This document shows, in pieces, positions 8,073 to 16,094 of a DNA stretch of 64,000 nucleotides. The stretch's first letter is position 1; each line of letters starts with the position of its first letter. A program made the position numbers and the translations under genes. The notes under the pieces are model-generated. The model was not told the origin of the DNA. It did not search any database and saw only the letters and a list, made by a program, of their open reading frames with translations. This DNA is from Rhodanobacter sp. AS-Z3 (GTDB taxonomy: Bacteria; Pseudomonadota; Gammaproteobacteria; Xanthomonadales; Rhodanobacteraceae). Where the stretch lies: NCBI RefSeq assembly GCF_029224025.1, contig NZ_CP119392.1, positions 1,449,001 to 1,513,000 on the forward strand, given 5' to 3'.

Positions 8073-8169
8073 GCCTTCCTTGACTCCCCTCCATGGCAAG
8101 GCAACTGGAGACGCCGATCTCTATCCCCAATCGGCTGCGGCGTGGATATTTTCCACGTCGTTTTTTTTT
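8073..8169 (+). ncRNA. Predicted Pho-regulated small RNA with C-rich loops
   Basis: From the expected transcription start (about 8073) to the T-run, about 97 nt fold into three hairpins. The first is CTTGCC/GGCAAG (8070-8075 with 8095-8100) with a 19-nt loop containing CTCCCCTCC. The second is GCCGAT/ATCGGC (8113-8118 with 8130-8135), loop CTCTATCCCCA. The third is the terminator CGTGGA/TCCACG followed by TCG and T9. C-rich unpaired loops that can pair with Shine-Dalgarno sequences are known from trans-acting small RNAs such as Xanthomonas sX13. The only open frame here (ATG 8093) has no ribosome site and runs antisense into phoR. Promoter, hairpins and terminator are seen; expression and targets are not. 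Confidence 0.55.
8141..8169 (+). terminator. Intrinsic terminator of the predicted small RNA
   Basis: A 6-bp stem CGTGGA/TCCACG with loop TATTT is followed by TCG and nine T residues. On the minus strand the same hairpin is followed by CCGCAGCC with no T-run, so it works for plus-strand transcription only. There is no plus-strand protein gene for it to serve, which supports the small RNA prediction. Confidence 0.75.
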
Positions 8170-8196
8170 CGTGGAGAGTGGCCTTCGTGCGAGACT

Positions 8197-9480
8197 TCAG
8201 TCGGCCGAAGCCGCGGCTCCGTTAATGTCATCGCGGCCCGGCGGTAGCACGCACGCGGCATCCATCACACAGGAGAAGGTCGAGCCTTGTCCCGGTTCGC
8301 TTTCGATAAGCAGGCGCCCGTGGTGCAGGTTGATCACGTGCTTGACGATCGAAAGCCCAAGCCCGGTGCCACCGGATTCACGTGAGCGACTGGAGGAGAC
8401 GCGATAGAAGCGTTCGGTGAGACGAATCAGATGCTCGGCGGAGATGCCCAGGCCGCTGTCACGCACCGAGAAGGTGGCGCCGCCGTCTGCTGTCTGCCGC
8501 CAACCGATCACGATTTCGCCGCCGCTGGGCGTGTAGCGCACGGCATTGCTCACCAGGTTGGAGAACGCGCTGTGCAAGTGGTGGGTCGAACCACGCAGGC
8601 ATGCCTGGCTGGCGGCGTCCACACGAATTGCATGGCGGCCCCGGCTGAGCGCCTCGGCTTCGCGCCGCAGCGTCTCCAGCATGGGAACCATTGCCACTTC
8701 TTCTTCCGGCAGCGCTTCGCCGGTTTCCAGTCGCGACAAGGTCAACAAGTCTTCGACGATTTGCCGCATCCGTTGCGATTGCATGCGCATTTCGCCGAGT
8801 ACGGGCGCCAGTTCCGGTACGTCGGTGGGGTCCAGCAGTTCCAGATAACCGTGAATGACCGTCAGCGGCGTGCGCAACTCGTGCGAAACGTTGGCAACGA
8901 AGTCGCGCCGTACCTGTTCGAGGCGACTGAGCGCGCTGATGTCGCGGGCCAGCAACAGGCGCAGACGGGAGCCAAACGGCATGATCGTTACACTCAGGCG
9001 CAGCGAGGGATCTTCCGGTGCGGGTATCTCGGCGATCGGTTCGTTGTTGTCCTGCAGCAGCCGGATGCCAAGTTCGCTACCGGCCATTTGCCGGGCCAGC
9101 GGAATGCCGCTGCGCCGCTCGCGCAGGCCGAGCAAGCGCCGCGCCGCCGGGTTGAACCAGTACACCTGTCCTTGCTGATCAAACAGCACGACCGCGTCAG
9201 GCAAGGCGCTTGCGGCATCGCGAACATCGCCTAGCTGAGAGCTCAGGCGCCGCTGCCTGTCCTTCCGGGTAGGTGAGAACCGTGGTGACTGTTCCAACGG
9301 GTGAGCCTGCGTCTCCGCTGCAGCTGGCAGCCACAGCAGGACGACGAGTTGGCCGCCGAGCGCGATACCGAGCGACCACCAGTTCACGCCCCAGATTGCG
9401 GCTGTCAGCGCAGTGAGCGTCAGCGAAACGGTCAGGACGGCAGCCGGTCCTGTGGCAAACAAGGCTTTGGTGGGGCGCAT
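8197..9480 (-). CDS. phoR: Phosphate regulon sensor histidine kinase PhoR
   Basis: Membrane sensor kinase of the phosphate two-component system, 427 aa. Two membrane segments (about residues 6-30 and 33-52) leave almost no periplasmic loop, as expected for PhoR, which senses through the Pst complex rather than a periplasmic ligand. A PAS domain follows (about 86-180, LPDAVVLFDQQGQVYWFN), then the dimerisation domain with His200 in FVANVSHELRTP, then the ATPase domain with SNAVRYT, DSGLGIS and GGTGLGLSIVKH. It lies 15 bp after phoB, in one operon. The 303-bp space beyond its stop holds the predicted small RNA on the other strand. Confidence 0.93.
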   Translation of the reverse strand: MRPTKALFATGPAAVLTVSLTLTALTAAIWGVNWWSLGIALGGQLVVLLWLPAAAETQAHPLEQSPRFSPTRKDRQRRLSSQLGDVRDAASALPDAVVLFDQQGQVYWFNPAARRLLGLRERRSGIPLARQMAGSELGIRLLQDNNEPIAEIPAPEDPSLRLSVTIMPFGSRLRLLLARDISALSRLEQVRRDFVANVSHELRTPLTVIHGYLELLDPTDVPELAPVLGEMRMQSQRMRQIVEDLLTLSRLETGEALPEEEVAMVPMLETLRREAEALSRGRHAIRVDAASQACLRGSTHHLHSAFSNLVSNAVRYTPSGGEIVIGWRQTADGGATFSVRDSGLGISAEHLIRLTERFYRVSSSRSRESGGTGLGLSIVKHVINLHHGRLLIESEPGQGSTFSCVMDAACVLPPGRDDINGAAASAD

Positions 9481-9495
9481 GCGCAGGCTTCGCCG

Positions 9496-10200
9496 CTACG
9501 GCCGCGCAGGCGCGGGCTGGGCAGAAAAGCGGTAGCCGGTGCCGCGCACGGTCTGGATCACGGTGTCGAGGCCGCACGCTTCCAGGCTCTTGCGCAGGCG
9601 GCGAATATGCACGTCGACGGTGCGCTCCTCCACGTATACGCTGCCGCCCCATACGTGGTCCAGCAACTGTGCACGCGAGTACACGCGCTCGGCGTGGGTC
9701 ATGAAAAAATGCAGCAGGCGATACTCGGTCGGCCCGATAGTGAGTTGCTCGTTGTCGGCGTACACCCGGTGCGCCAGACCGTCGATGCGCAGGCCCGCCA
9801 GTTCGATCATGCCCGAGCTGTCTTCGGCCTGACTGCGGCGAAGTACAGCCTTGATCCGCGCCACCAGTTCGCGCGCCGAAAAGGGTTTGACGACGTAGTC
9901 ATCGACCCCGGCATCGAGCCCCGCCACGCGATCGGCCTCTTCGCCCCGCGCGGTCAGCATGATGATGGGCAGCTCGCGAGTCAGTTCGTTCTTGCGCAGC
10001 CGACGTGCCAGGTCCATGCCGCTGATGCCTGGCAGCATCCAGTCCAGCAGGATCAGGTCGGGCATCGCTTCGGCGATCGCCAACTGCGCTTCGGCGGCAT
10101 CACCGGCACTGATCGGCAGCATGTCCGCTCGACGCAGAGCAAACGCCACCATGTCGCGGATCGGGGCCTCGTCTTCAATGATCAGGATGCGCTTTTGCAT
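9496..10200 (-). CDS. phoB: Phosphate regulon response regulator PhoB
   Basis: OmpR/PhoB-family regulator, 234 aa, that binds the Pho boxes of this region. The receiver domain has the acidic pair in LIIEDE, the phosphorylated Asp53 in [10 protein letters not shown], Thr83 and Lys105 in VVKPFS. The C-terminal winged helix contains [37 protein letters not shown] and [10 protein letters not shown] use the ATG at 10200 because [11 protein letters not shown] matches the usual PhoB start; a GTG at 10224 would add eight residues. A single perfect CTGTCAT lies about 55 bp upstream, which may reflect autoregulation. Downstream gene: phoR. Confidence 0.95.
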   Translation of the reverse strand: MQKRILIIEDEAPIRDMVAFALRRADMLPISAGDAAEAQLAIAEAMPDLILLDWMLPGISGMDLARRLRKNELTRELPIIMLTARGEEADRVAGLDAGVDDYVVKPFSARELVARIKAVLRRSQAEDSSGMIELAGLRIDGLAHRVYADNEQLTIGPTEYRLLHFFMTHAERVYSRAQLLDHVWGGSVYVEERTVDVHIRRLRKSLEACGLDTVIQTVRGTGYRFSAQPAPARP

Positions 10201-10241
10201 GAGTCGTCCACGGGATGCTTGCACTATGGCAGCACGGCAAT

Positions 10242-10259
10242 GTTACGAGAGGATGACAG
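10242..10259 (-). promoter_or_regulatory. Possible PhoB half-site upstream of phoB
   Basis: A perfect CTGTCAT (10259-10253 toward phoB) is followed after 4 nt by a poor second repeat TCGTAAC (10248-10242). It ends about 40 bp before the phoB ATG. One good half-site in a weak frame is only suggestive of autoregulation. Confidence 0.3.
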
Positions 10260-10353
10260 TGATCGAGGAAGCGCGGCAAACCATGTGATTCGGGGCGACT
10301 GGGCGTGGCGCAGGTTGCATGGAACTCTGCTGCTCGGGGGGAGTGCACTCGCC

Positions 10354-10359
10354 TATACT
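10354..10359 (+). promoter_or_regulatory. Candidate -10 element for the qmcA-nfeD-thrE group
   Basis: TATACT lies 30 bp before the qmcA start codon. No good -35 hexamer is found 16-18 nt upstream, so only the -10 can be proposed. Confidence 0.3.
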
Positions 10360-10388
10360 GGCGTCTTCATGGATTAGGGGTAAGGCTC

Positions 10389-11339
10389 ATGGGAATTGGA
10401 CAATTGCTTGCGCTGGTCATTGTGGCGGTCGTCATCATCGGCGTGGCCAAGCTGGTGCGCATCGTGCCGCAAGGCTTCGAGTGGACGGTGGAGACGTTCG
10501 GCAAGTACACCCGCACCCTTAGCCCCGGGCTGCATTTCCTGATCCCGATCTATCAGGCGGTCGGGCGCAAGATCAACATGATGGAGCAGGTGCTCGACGT
10601 GCCCTCGCAGGACGTGATCACCAAGGACAACGCGGTCGTGCGGGTGGACGGCGTGGTGTTCTACCAGGTGCTGGACGCATCCAAGGCGGCCTATGAGGTG
10701 TCCAATCTGGAACAGGCTTCGCTGGCGCTGGTGATGACCAATATCCGTACCGTGCTGGGCTCGATGGATCTTGATGAATCATTGAGCCAGCGCGATGCCA
10801 TCAATGCGAAGTTGCTCAAGGTGGTTGACGAGGCGACCCATCCGTGGGGCGTCAAGGTCAACCGTATCGAGATCAAGGACATTGCGCCGCCGCGTGATTT
10901 GATCGACGCGATGGCGCGGCAGATGAAGGCCGAGCGCGAGAAGCGCGCCAACATCCTCGATGCCGAGGGCTTCCGCCAGGCGGCGATTCTCAAGGCCGAG
11001 GGCGAGAAGCAGTCGGTGATTCTTGCTGCCGAGGGCGAGAAGGAAGCCGCGTTCCGCACCGCCGAGGCGCGCGAGCGTTCGGCCGAGGCAGAGGCCAAGG
11101 CGACCACGATGGTCTCCGAGTCGATTGCCAACGGCAACGTCAATGCACTGAACTATTTCGTGGCCAACAACTATGTTGAAGCGCTGAAGGAAATGGCCAA
11201 GTCGCCGAACCAGAAGATGCTGCTGTTGCCGATCGAGGCTACCGGTATTCTTGGTTCGCTGGCCGGCATTGCCGAGCTGGCCAAGGAATCGCTGGCCCAG
11301 CAGCAGAAGTCCACTTCCATCCAGCCACCGCTGCGTTGA
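10389..11339 (+). CDS. qmcA: SPFH-domain membrane protein QmcA
   Basis: Stomatin/prohibitin-family protein, 316 aa. One N-terminal membrane segment (about residues 3-22) is followed by the SPFH domain beginning VRIVPQGFEWTVETFGKY. A charged helical region (AREKRANILDAEGF-type, repeated A-E-G-E-K) drives oligomerisation, and the C-terminus is hydrophobic. The ATG at 10389 follows a GGGGTAAGG ribosome site. It sits 10 bp before an NfeD-family gene. SPFH and NfeD genes are usually paired and act in membrane microdomain organisation and membrane protein quality control. Its precise role here is not known. Confidence 0.88.
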   Translation: MGIGQLLALVIVAVVIIGVAKLVRIVPQGFEWTVETFGKYTRTLSPGLHFLIPIYQAVGRKINMMEQVLDVPSQDVITKDNAVVRVDGVVFYQVLDASKAAYEVSNLEQASLALVMTNIRTVLGSMDLDESLSQRDAINAKLLKVVDEATHPWGVKVNRIEIKDIAPPRDLIDAMARQMKAEREKRANILDAEGFRQAAILKAEGEKQSVILAAEGEKEAAFRTAEARERSAEAEAKATTMVSESIANGNVNALNYFVANNYVEALKEMAKSPNQKMLLLPIEATGILGSLAGIAELAKESLAQQQKSTSIQPPLR

Positions 11340-11349
11340 GGACGAAGCC

Positions 11350-11796
11350 ATGTGGGAATTATCGACGCATTATCTGTGGTGGATTCTGGCACTGCTGCTG
11401 ATCGCCAGCGAGCTGATGTTGCCTGGGTATTTTCTGTTGTGGATTGGTCTGGCCGCGGCAGTGATGGGTGCGGTGCTGTGGATTGATCCGACGCTGGGCC
11501 TGCTGGCGCAGGCGCTCCTGTTCGGCGCGCTTGCGTTCGCTTCCTGCTTCGCCTACGCCCGCTGGCTGCGGCCACGGCTGGAGCGTCGGGCGCCCGGCGA
11601 TGAGCGGTTGAATCGGCGCGCGGAGCAGTTGATTGGTCAGCGTTACCAGTTGATCGAGCCGATCATCAACGGTCGCGGCAAGGCACGCGTGGGTGACGGC
11701 CAGTGGCTGGTCAGCGGGCCTGAGTTGCCACTGGGCGCCACCGTGGAAGTGGTGGCTGTCGACGGCAGCACCTTGCAGGTGCGTGCCGCGGCATGA
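11350..11796 (+). CDS. NfeD-family membrane protein
   Basis: A 148-aa partner of the preceding SPFH protein. Membrane segments span about residues 8-27 and 30-70. The C-terminal half is a small OB-fold domain (LIGQRYQLIEPIINGRGKARVGDGQW...GATVEVVAVDGSTLQV), the usual short NfeD1b/YbbK architecture without the protease part. Its stop overlaps the ATG of the next gene by 4 bp, so three genes are probably cotranscribed. The family assignment is firm; the function is inferred from the pairing. Confidence 0.88.
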   Translation: MWELSTHYLWWILALLLIASELMLPGYFLLWIGLAAAVMGAVLWIDPTLGLLAQALLFGALAFASCFAYARWLRPRLERRAPGDERLNRRAEQLIGQRYQLIEPIINGRGKARVGDGQWLVSGPELPLGATVEVVAVDGSTLQVRAAA

Positions 11797-13076
11797 GCCC
11801 CGGCGACGTCATCAGCCAGCAGCAGTTCGCCACCACGGCGATCACGACGCGCATGGCCTTTGCGCTGGAATTGGCGCGTCGCCTGCACCAATACGGCACC
11901 AACGCGCCACGCCTGGAGATCGCAGTGGCCGGCGTGGCGCAGCGGCTGGGGCTGTTGGCCGATGTGTGGTCCAGCCCCACGGCCATCATCATTTCGTTCT
12001 CCGATCTGGCCCAGGGCGGCGAGGACGGTGTGGCGCAGACCACCCAGGTGATGCGGCTGGCGCCCGGTGAGGTGCATCTGGAGCGACTGTGCCAAGTGGA
12101 CGACATTGCTGATCGGGCGATTGCTGGCGAGCTGGATTTGCGCGAGGGCTTTCGTCTGCTGCGCGAACTGGGGCGTCCTGACACGCGCCGCGAAAAGATT
12201 GGACTGGTGCTCAGCTATGGCCTCTCGGCCGGCGCCATCGAAGCACTATTTCTGCACAGCTCGTGGGTTGACCTTATCGTGGCGGCCGTGATCGGCGTGA
12301 TCATCGGTTGCGTCAGTCTGTTGGCGGGCAGTCGGCCGCGGCTGGCGGCGGCTGGCGATGCGATATGCGCGCTGGTGGCGACCAGCGTGGCGATCGTGGT
12401 GAGTGCGTTTGTGGTGCCTCTGGCGATCAAGTCGGTGGTGCTGGCCAGTCTGATCATCCTGATTCCCGGCATGTCGCTGACCACCGCGGTGCGTGAAATT
12501 TCCGCCCAACATCTGGTTTCCGGCATGGCGCGCATGGGCGGCGCCATGTCGACCTTGCTCAAGCTCACTTTCGGCACCATCGCGGCGACTCAGCTATGCA
12601 AGGCGCTCGGCATCGTCGCGCGCGACTTTGCCTTGGCGCCGTTGCCGCAGTGGACGGACTATCCGGCACTGCTGGTAGCTGCCGTCGCGTTCGCGATCTT
12701 GTTCCGTGCAGCGAAACGCGACTGGCCGGTGGTGATTCTGGCGGTAGTGGTGGGCTATATGGCCACGCGCTGGGGTGGACAGATATCGAGTTCATTGCCG
12801 GGCGCGCCGGTCGGCGTATTCCTGGGCGGCTTGCTGCTGGGCGCGCTGGCAAACGTGTTTGCCCGTTACGCCCATCGGCCCGGTGCCGTGATTCGCGAGC
12901 CTGGCATTCTGCTGTTGGTGCCGGGCAGCGTCGGATTTCGCAGCGTGTCGTTTCTGATGGAGCGCGATACCGATTTGAGTCTGGATACAGGCTTGCTGCT
13001 GATTACCCTGCTGGTGTCGCTGGTGGCCGGTTTGATGTTCGGCGACCTGCTGATTTCTCCGCGTCGCTCGCTGTGA
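11793..13076 (+). CDS. ThrE-family threonine/serine exporter-like protein
   Basis: A 427-aa inner-membrane protein. The N-terminal half (residues 15-250) matches the DUF1212/ThrE domain: it starts with a soluble helical part (MAFALELARRLHQYGTNAPR, EIAVAGVAQRLG) followed by membrane helices. The C-terminal part (about 280-427) is the second ThrE-like membrane domain. The family exports threonine and serine in Corynebacterium; the substrate here is unproven. It overlaps the NfeD gene by ATGA and is followed by a strong terminator. Confidence 0.8.
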   Translation: MSPGDVISQQQFATTAITTRMAFALELARRLHQYGTNAPRLEIAVAGVAQRLGLLADVWSSPTAIIISFSDLAQGGEDGVAQTTQVMRLAPGEVHLERLCQVDDIADRAIAGELDLREGFRLLRELGRPDTRREKIGLVLSYGLSAGAIEALFLHSSWVDLIVAAVIGVIIGCVSLLAGSRPRLAAAGDAICALVATSVAIVVSAFVVPLAIKSVVLASLIILIPGMSLTTAVREISAQHLVSGMARMGGAMSTLLKLTFGTIAATQLCKALGIVARDFALAPLPQWTDYPALLVAAVAFAILFRAAKRDWPVVILAVVVGYMATRWGGQISSSLPGAPVGVFLGGLLLGALANVFARYAHRPGAVIREPGILLLVPGSVGFRSVSFLMERDTDLSLDTGLLLITLLVSLVAGLMFGDLLISPRRSL

Positions 13077-13091
13077 TGGAAGCACCGCCGA

Positions 13092-13128
13092 AATGAAGAA
13101 CGCCGGCACAAGGCCGGCGTTCTTCATT
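13092..13128. terminator. Bidirectional terminator between the exporter and the H-NS-family gene
   Basis: A perfect 16-bp stem AATGAAGAACGCCGGC/GCCGGCGTTCTTCATT with loop ACAAG sits 15 bp after the exporter stop. The A/T-rich stem base supplies U-rich tracts in both directions, so it can serve the two convergent genes. Confidence 0.75.
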
Positions 13129-13151
13129 GGAATGGGCAACAGGGCTGACGA

Positions 13152-13475
13152 TCAGATCGCCAGATCCTTTTCCTTCTTGCCGGCCTTCAGTGCGTCGTTG
13201 AACCAATGCGGACGCTTGCCACGGCCCGACCAGGTCTGCGCCGGGTTGGCCGGGTTACGGTACTTCGGCGCAACGGTGCCGGTGGTGCGCTTGGCCTTGC
13301 CACGCGCGGTGCCGAAAATGTCTTCGAAGGAATACCCTTCGGCCTTCAGCATCGCGTGAACTTTCTCGCGCAGCTTGCCGACCTTTTCCTTGCGCAATTC
13401 GTTCTGGCGAACCTGCGCCTTGCTGATGAGGTCATTCAACTGATTGTGATTGAGACTCTTGATATCGACGGCCAT
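13152..13475 (-). CDS. H-NS-family nucleoid protein
   Basis: DNA-binding nucleoid protein of 107 aa. The N-terminal helices (about residues 1-50, LNDLISKAQVRQNELRKEKVGKLREK) form the oligomerisation part. The C-terminal DNA-binding domain (about 70-95) contains KYRNPANPAQTWSGRGKRPHWF; TWSGRGKRP corresponds to the AT-hook-like core TWTGQGRTP of H-NS. Lengths and motif agree with the Xanthomonadales/Burkholderia H-NS group (XrvA-like). GGGAG lies 6 nt before the ATG. The upstream 150 bp are clearly more A/T-rich than the surroundings, as is common where H-NS proteins bind their own promoter. Confidence 0.88.
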   Translation of the reverse strand: MAVDIKSLNHNQLNDLISKAQVRQNELRKEKVGKLREKVHAMLKAEGYSFEDIFGTARGKAKRTTGTVAPKYRNPANPAQTWSGRGKRPHWFNDALKAGKKEKDLAI

Positions 13476-13696
13476 GCGTGACTCCCGGGTGAATGTCGTT
13501 AATAAACGATCTGGTTATGTCTCGGCAGCATTATCGGGAATGCGTCCGGAGGCTTTGTAAATTCCTGATTGTTATTCTCGCTTATTCATTGAATCATTGT
13601 AAAGCGCGGGGGTTTTCGTGACATCGGGTAGCTGATTAAATGCTGAGTTGAACCTGGTTGTTTTGAATAAGGCGCAGACCGCCTTCGCACAGCACG

Positions 13697-13729
13697 AAAA
13701 AAGAAACGGCCGCACTGGGCGGCCGTTTC
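13697..13729 (-). terminator. Terminator after proS
   Basis: In the minus direction an 11-bp stem GAAACGGCCGC/GCGGCCGTTTC is followed by TTTTTTCG. It lies 22 bp after the proS stop. The rest of the 276-bp gap up to the H-NS-family gene is A/T-rich upstream DNA without a gene. Confidence 0.85.
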
Positions 13730-13751
13730 CATTAATCCAACAGCGCCGGAA

Positions 13752-15449
13752 TCAGGCCAGTAGCGCGAGCAATTCATCTTCGTTGAACGAGCGGCTTTCG
13801 CTGTCTTCGCGACCACGATATTCCAGCGTGCCGGCAGCCAGCCCGCGCTCGCTGACGACGACCCGATGCGGAATGCCGATCAACTCCATGTCGGCAAACA
13901 TGCTGCCCGCACGCACGCCGCGATCGTCCAGTAGCGCTTCGATGCCATGCTCGCCCAGGGTCTGGTACAGCGCTTCCGCTGCTGCGCTGACGGTCGGCGA
14001 ATGCTTGGGGTTGATCACGCAGACGACGACACGCCAAGGTGCCATGGCCTCAGGCCAGACAATGCCGGCGTCGTCATGACGTTGCTCGATGGCGGCGGCG
14101 ACGATGCGGCTGACACCGATGCCATAGCAGCCCATGGTCATCACCTGCAGCTTGCCGGTTTCATCGACCACGGTGGCATCCAGCGCTTCGGCGTATTTGG
14201 TGCCCAGCTGGAATACATGGCCCACTTCGATGCCACGGGCGATGTGCAGCACGCCCTTGCCGTCGGGCGACAGATCGCCCTCAACGACGTTACGCAGGTC
14301 GGCGATGCGGGTGACGCGCGCGTCACGGTCCCAGTTGGCGCCGGTGTAATGCGTGCGATCGGCATTGCCGCCGCAGACGAAATCGGCCAGCACGGCGGCA
14401 TCGCGATCGACGATCACCGGAATGGAATCGGGCAGACCGACCGGGCCGATGAAGCCAGGGCGGGTGCCGGTAGCGGCAAGGATTTCCTCTTCGCTGGCCA
14501 GTACCGACTCGTCCGGCAGCTCGGCCAGCTTGCCAGCCTTCACTTCGTTGATCTCGTGGTCGCCGCGCACGCAGAGTGCGACCAGACCCTCACGGCCACG
14601 CACCAGCAAGGTTTTCACGCAGTGCTGCGGGGTGACCTTGAGGAAGGCGGAGACGTCATCGATGGTCTTTTGCGTGGGCGTGTCGACCCGTTGCAGGGTG
14701 GCTGCAGGGGCAGCGCGCGTAGCGGCAGGCGCCAGCGCTTCGGCCTTTTCGAGATTGGCGGCGTAGTCGGAGCCGTCGGAGAACGCGATGGCGTCTTCGC
14801 CCGATTCGGCCAGTACCTGGAATTCATGGCTGGCATTGCCGCCAATCGCGCCGGTATCGGCCTGAACGGCACGGAAGGTCAGGCCCAGGCGGGTGAAAAT
14901 ACGAGAATACGCCTGATACATCGTGGCGTAAGTTTCAGCCAGCGATTCCTGCGTGAGATGGAACGAATACGCGTCCTTCATCAGGAATTCGCGTGCGCGC
15001 ATCACGCCGAAACGCGGGCGGATTTCATCGCGGAATTTGGTCTGGATCTGGTAGAAGTTCACCGGCAGCTGTTTGTAACTTTTCAACTCGTTGCGGGCGA
15101 AATCAGTAACCACTTCCTCGTGGGTCGGGCCGTAACAGAACTCCTGACCCTTGCGGTCCTTGATTTTCAGCAGCTGGCCACCAAATTTTTGCCAGCGACC
15201 GGTTTCGTCCCACAGTTCCTTCGGCTGCACCGAGGGCATCAGCATTTCGATGGCGCCGGCGCGGTTCATTTCCTCGCGCACGATGTTCTCGACCTTGCGC
15301 AGCACACGCAGTCCCAGCGGGCTCCAGCTGTACAGGCCGGAAGCGAGCTTGCGGATCATGCCGGCACGCAGCATCAGCTGGTGGCTGGAAATTTCGGCGT
15401 CGGCAGGGACTTCCTTGACGGTGGCCAGATGGAATTGGCTGAGGCGCAT
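13752..15449 (-). CDS. proS: Prolyl-tRNA synthetase
   Basis: Class II aminoacyl-tRNA synthetase that charges tRNA-Pro, 565 aa (E. coli 572). The catalytic core begins [42 protein letters not shown]. Motif 2 contains [25 protein letters not shown], and motif 3 is seen in [18 protein letters not shown]. The bacterial insertion (editing) domain lies at about residues 230-390 ([16 protein letters not shown]...). The C-terminal anticodon-binding domain ends with the [12 protein letters not shown] tail. Monocistronic, with its own terminator. Confidence 0.97.
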   Translation of the reverse strand: MRLSQFHLATVKEVPADAEISSHQLMLRAGMIRKLASGLYSWSPLGLRVLRKVENIVREEMNRAGAIEMLMPSVQPKELWDETGRWQKFGGQLLKIKDRKGQEFCYGPTHEEVVTDFARNELKSYKQLPVNFYQIQTKFRDEIRPRFGVMRAREFLMKDAYSFHLTQESLAETYATMYQAYSRIFTRLGLTFRAVQADTGAIGGNASHEFQVLAESGEDAIAFSDGSDYAANLEKAEALAPAATRAAPAATLQRVDTPTQKTIDDVSAFLKVTPQHCVKTLLVRGREGLVALCVRGDHEINEVKAGKLAELPDESVLASEEEILAATGTRPGFIGPVGLPDSIPVIVDRDAAVLADFVCGGNADRTHYTGANWDRDARVTRIADLRNVVEGDLSPDGKGVLHIARGIEVGHVFQLGTKYAEALDATVVDETGKLQVMTMGCYGIGVSRIVAAAIEQRHDDAGIVWPEAMAPWRVVVCVINPKHSPTVSAAAEALYQTLGEHGIEALLDDRGVRAGSMFADMELIGIPHRVVVSERGLAAGTLEYRGREDSESRSFNEDELLALLA

Positions 15450-15518
15450 GCGGGTGATTCCGGCGTTGTGGAAACGCCTAGTGTAGCGGCCGGCCGGGCC
15501 GCACGCCCGTGGCTTTGA

Positions 15519-15554
15519 GTCTGTCCGGTCGGCGCTTGGCGCGACCGGACAGAC
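15519..15554 (-). repeat. Strong hairpin downstream of the DUF4124 gene
   Basis: A perfect 13-bp inverted repeat GTCTGTCCGGTCG/CGACCGGACAGAC with a 10-nt GC-rich loop begins 6 bp after the stop codon. No T-run follows on either strand. It probably protects or ends the message in a Rho-assisted way. Confidence 0.5.
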
Positions 15555-15560
15555 GGGCGT

Positions 15561-15983
15561 TTATGGCGTCTGCCCGCAGAACTGATCGTATTGCGCCTGT
15601 GCCGACGTGACCTGCTGGTTTCGCTGGGCTTGGTCTAGCGCGACAGGCTTGCCGTTTTGCTGCATCACCACCGGGCCGCCGCTGCGCAGGGCGGCGATGT
15701 TGGATTGCAGCGTACTGCACAGCTTGGTGCGATTCTCCGGCGTGTCCGCCACCGGTTCAGCCGCCGGGGCTGGAGCCTGACTGGCTAGCGCTGGCTCTTT
15801 GGCAGGCGGCGGAGCAAGTGGTTCGACCGTGCCCGTAGTGGTCACCTTTTCGAACTTCGTGCCCTGTGCCGGAGGCGCTTCCGAGTAATGCACGGTACCG
15901 CCGGCGTCGGTCCATTTGTAGACCTGGGCGGTGGCCAGTGGCGCCAGCAACAGCAGGGCTACGGCAATCAGCGAACGACGCAT
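15561..15983 (-). CDS. Periplasmic DUF4124-domain protein
   Basis: A 140-aa exported protein. The signal peptide MRRSLIAVALLLLAPLATAQ leads directly into VYKWTDAGGTVHYSEAPPAQG, the hallmark of DUF4124 (YKWxDxxGxxHYSxxPP). A Pro/Ala-rich linker (about residues 55-85) precedes a C-terminal helix-rich part with two cysteines (LCSTLQSNIAALRSGGPVVM, YDQFCGQTP). GGAG 6 nt upstream supports the ATG at 15983 over the ATG 12 nt earlier. The family is common in Xanthomonadales and pseudomonads; its function is unknown. Confidence 0.8.
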   Translation of the reverse strand: MRRSLIAVALLLLAPLATAQVYKWTDAGGTVHYSEAPPAQGTKFEKVTTTGTVEPLAPPPAKEPALASQAPAPAAEPVADTPENRTKLCSTLQSNIAALRSGGPVVMQQNGKPVALDQAQRNQQVTSAQAQYDQFCGQTP

Positions 15984-16094
15984 GGTGTTCTCCATTTCAC
16001 GGGAATAAGCGGGTGCACCTTGTTAACACTCCATCGGCCCGGACTCAAGCACCCGATGGTCTACACTGCGCGCATCCTGTCACGGTACTGATAC

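Noticed and set aside
8093..8407. A 104-codon plus-strand frame starting within the predicted small RNA
   Set aside because: It has no ribosome site, passes through the T9 terminator and runs antisense into phoR. The RNA features explain this stretch better.
13947..15518. A 523-codon open frame opposite proS
   Set aside because: Antisense shadow of prolyl-tRNA synthetase; no ribosome site or recognisable domain.
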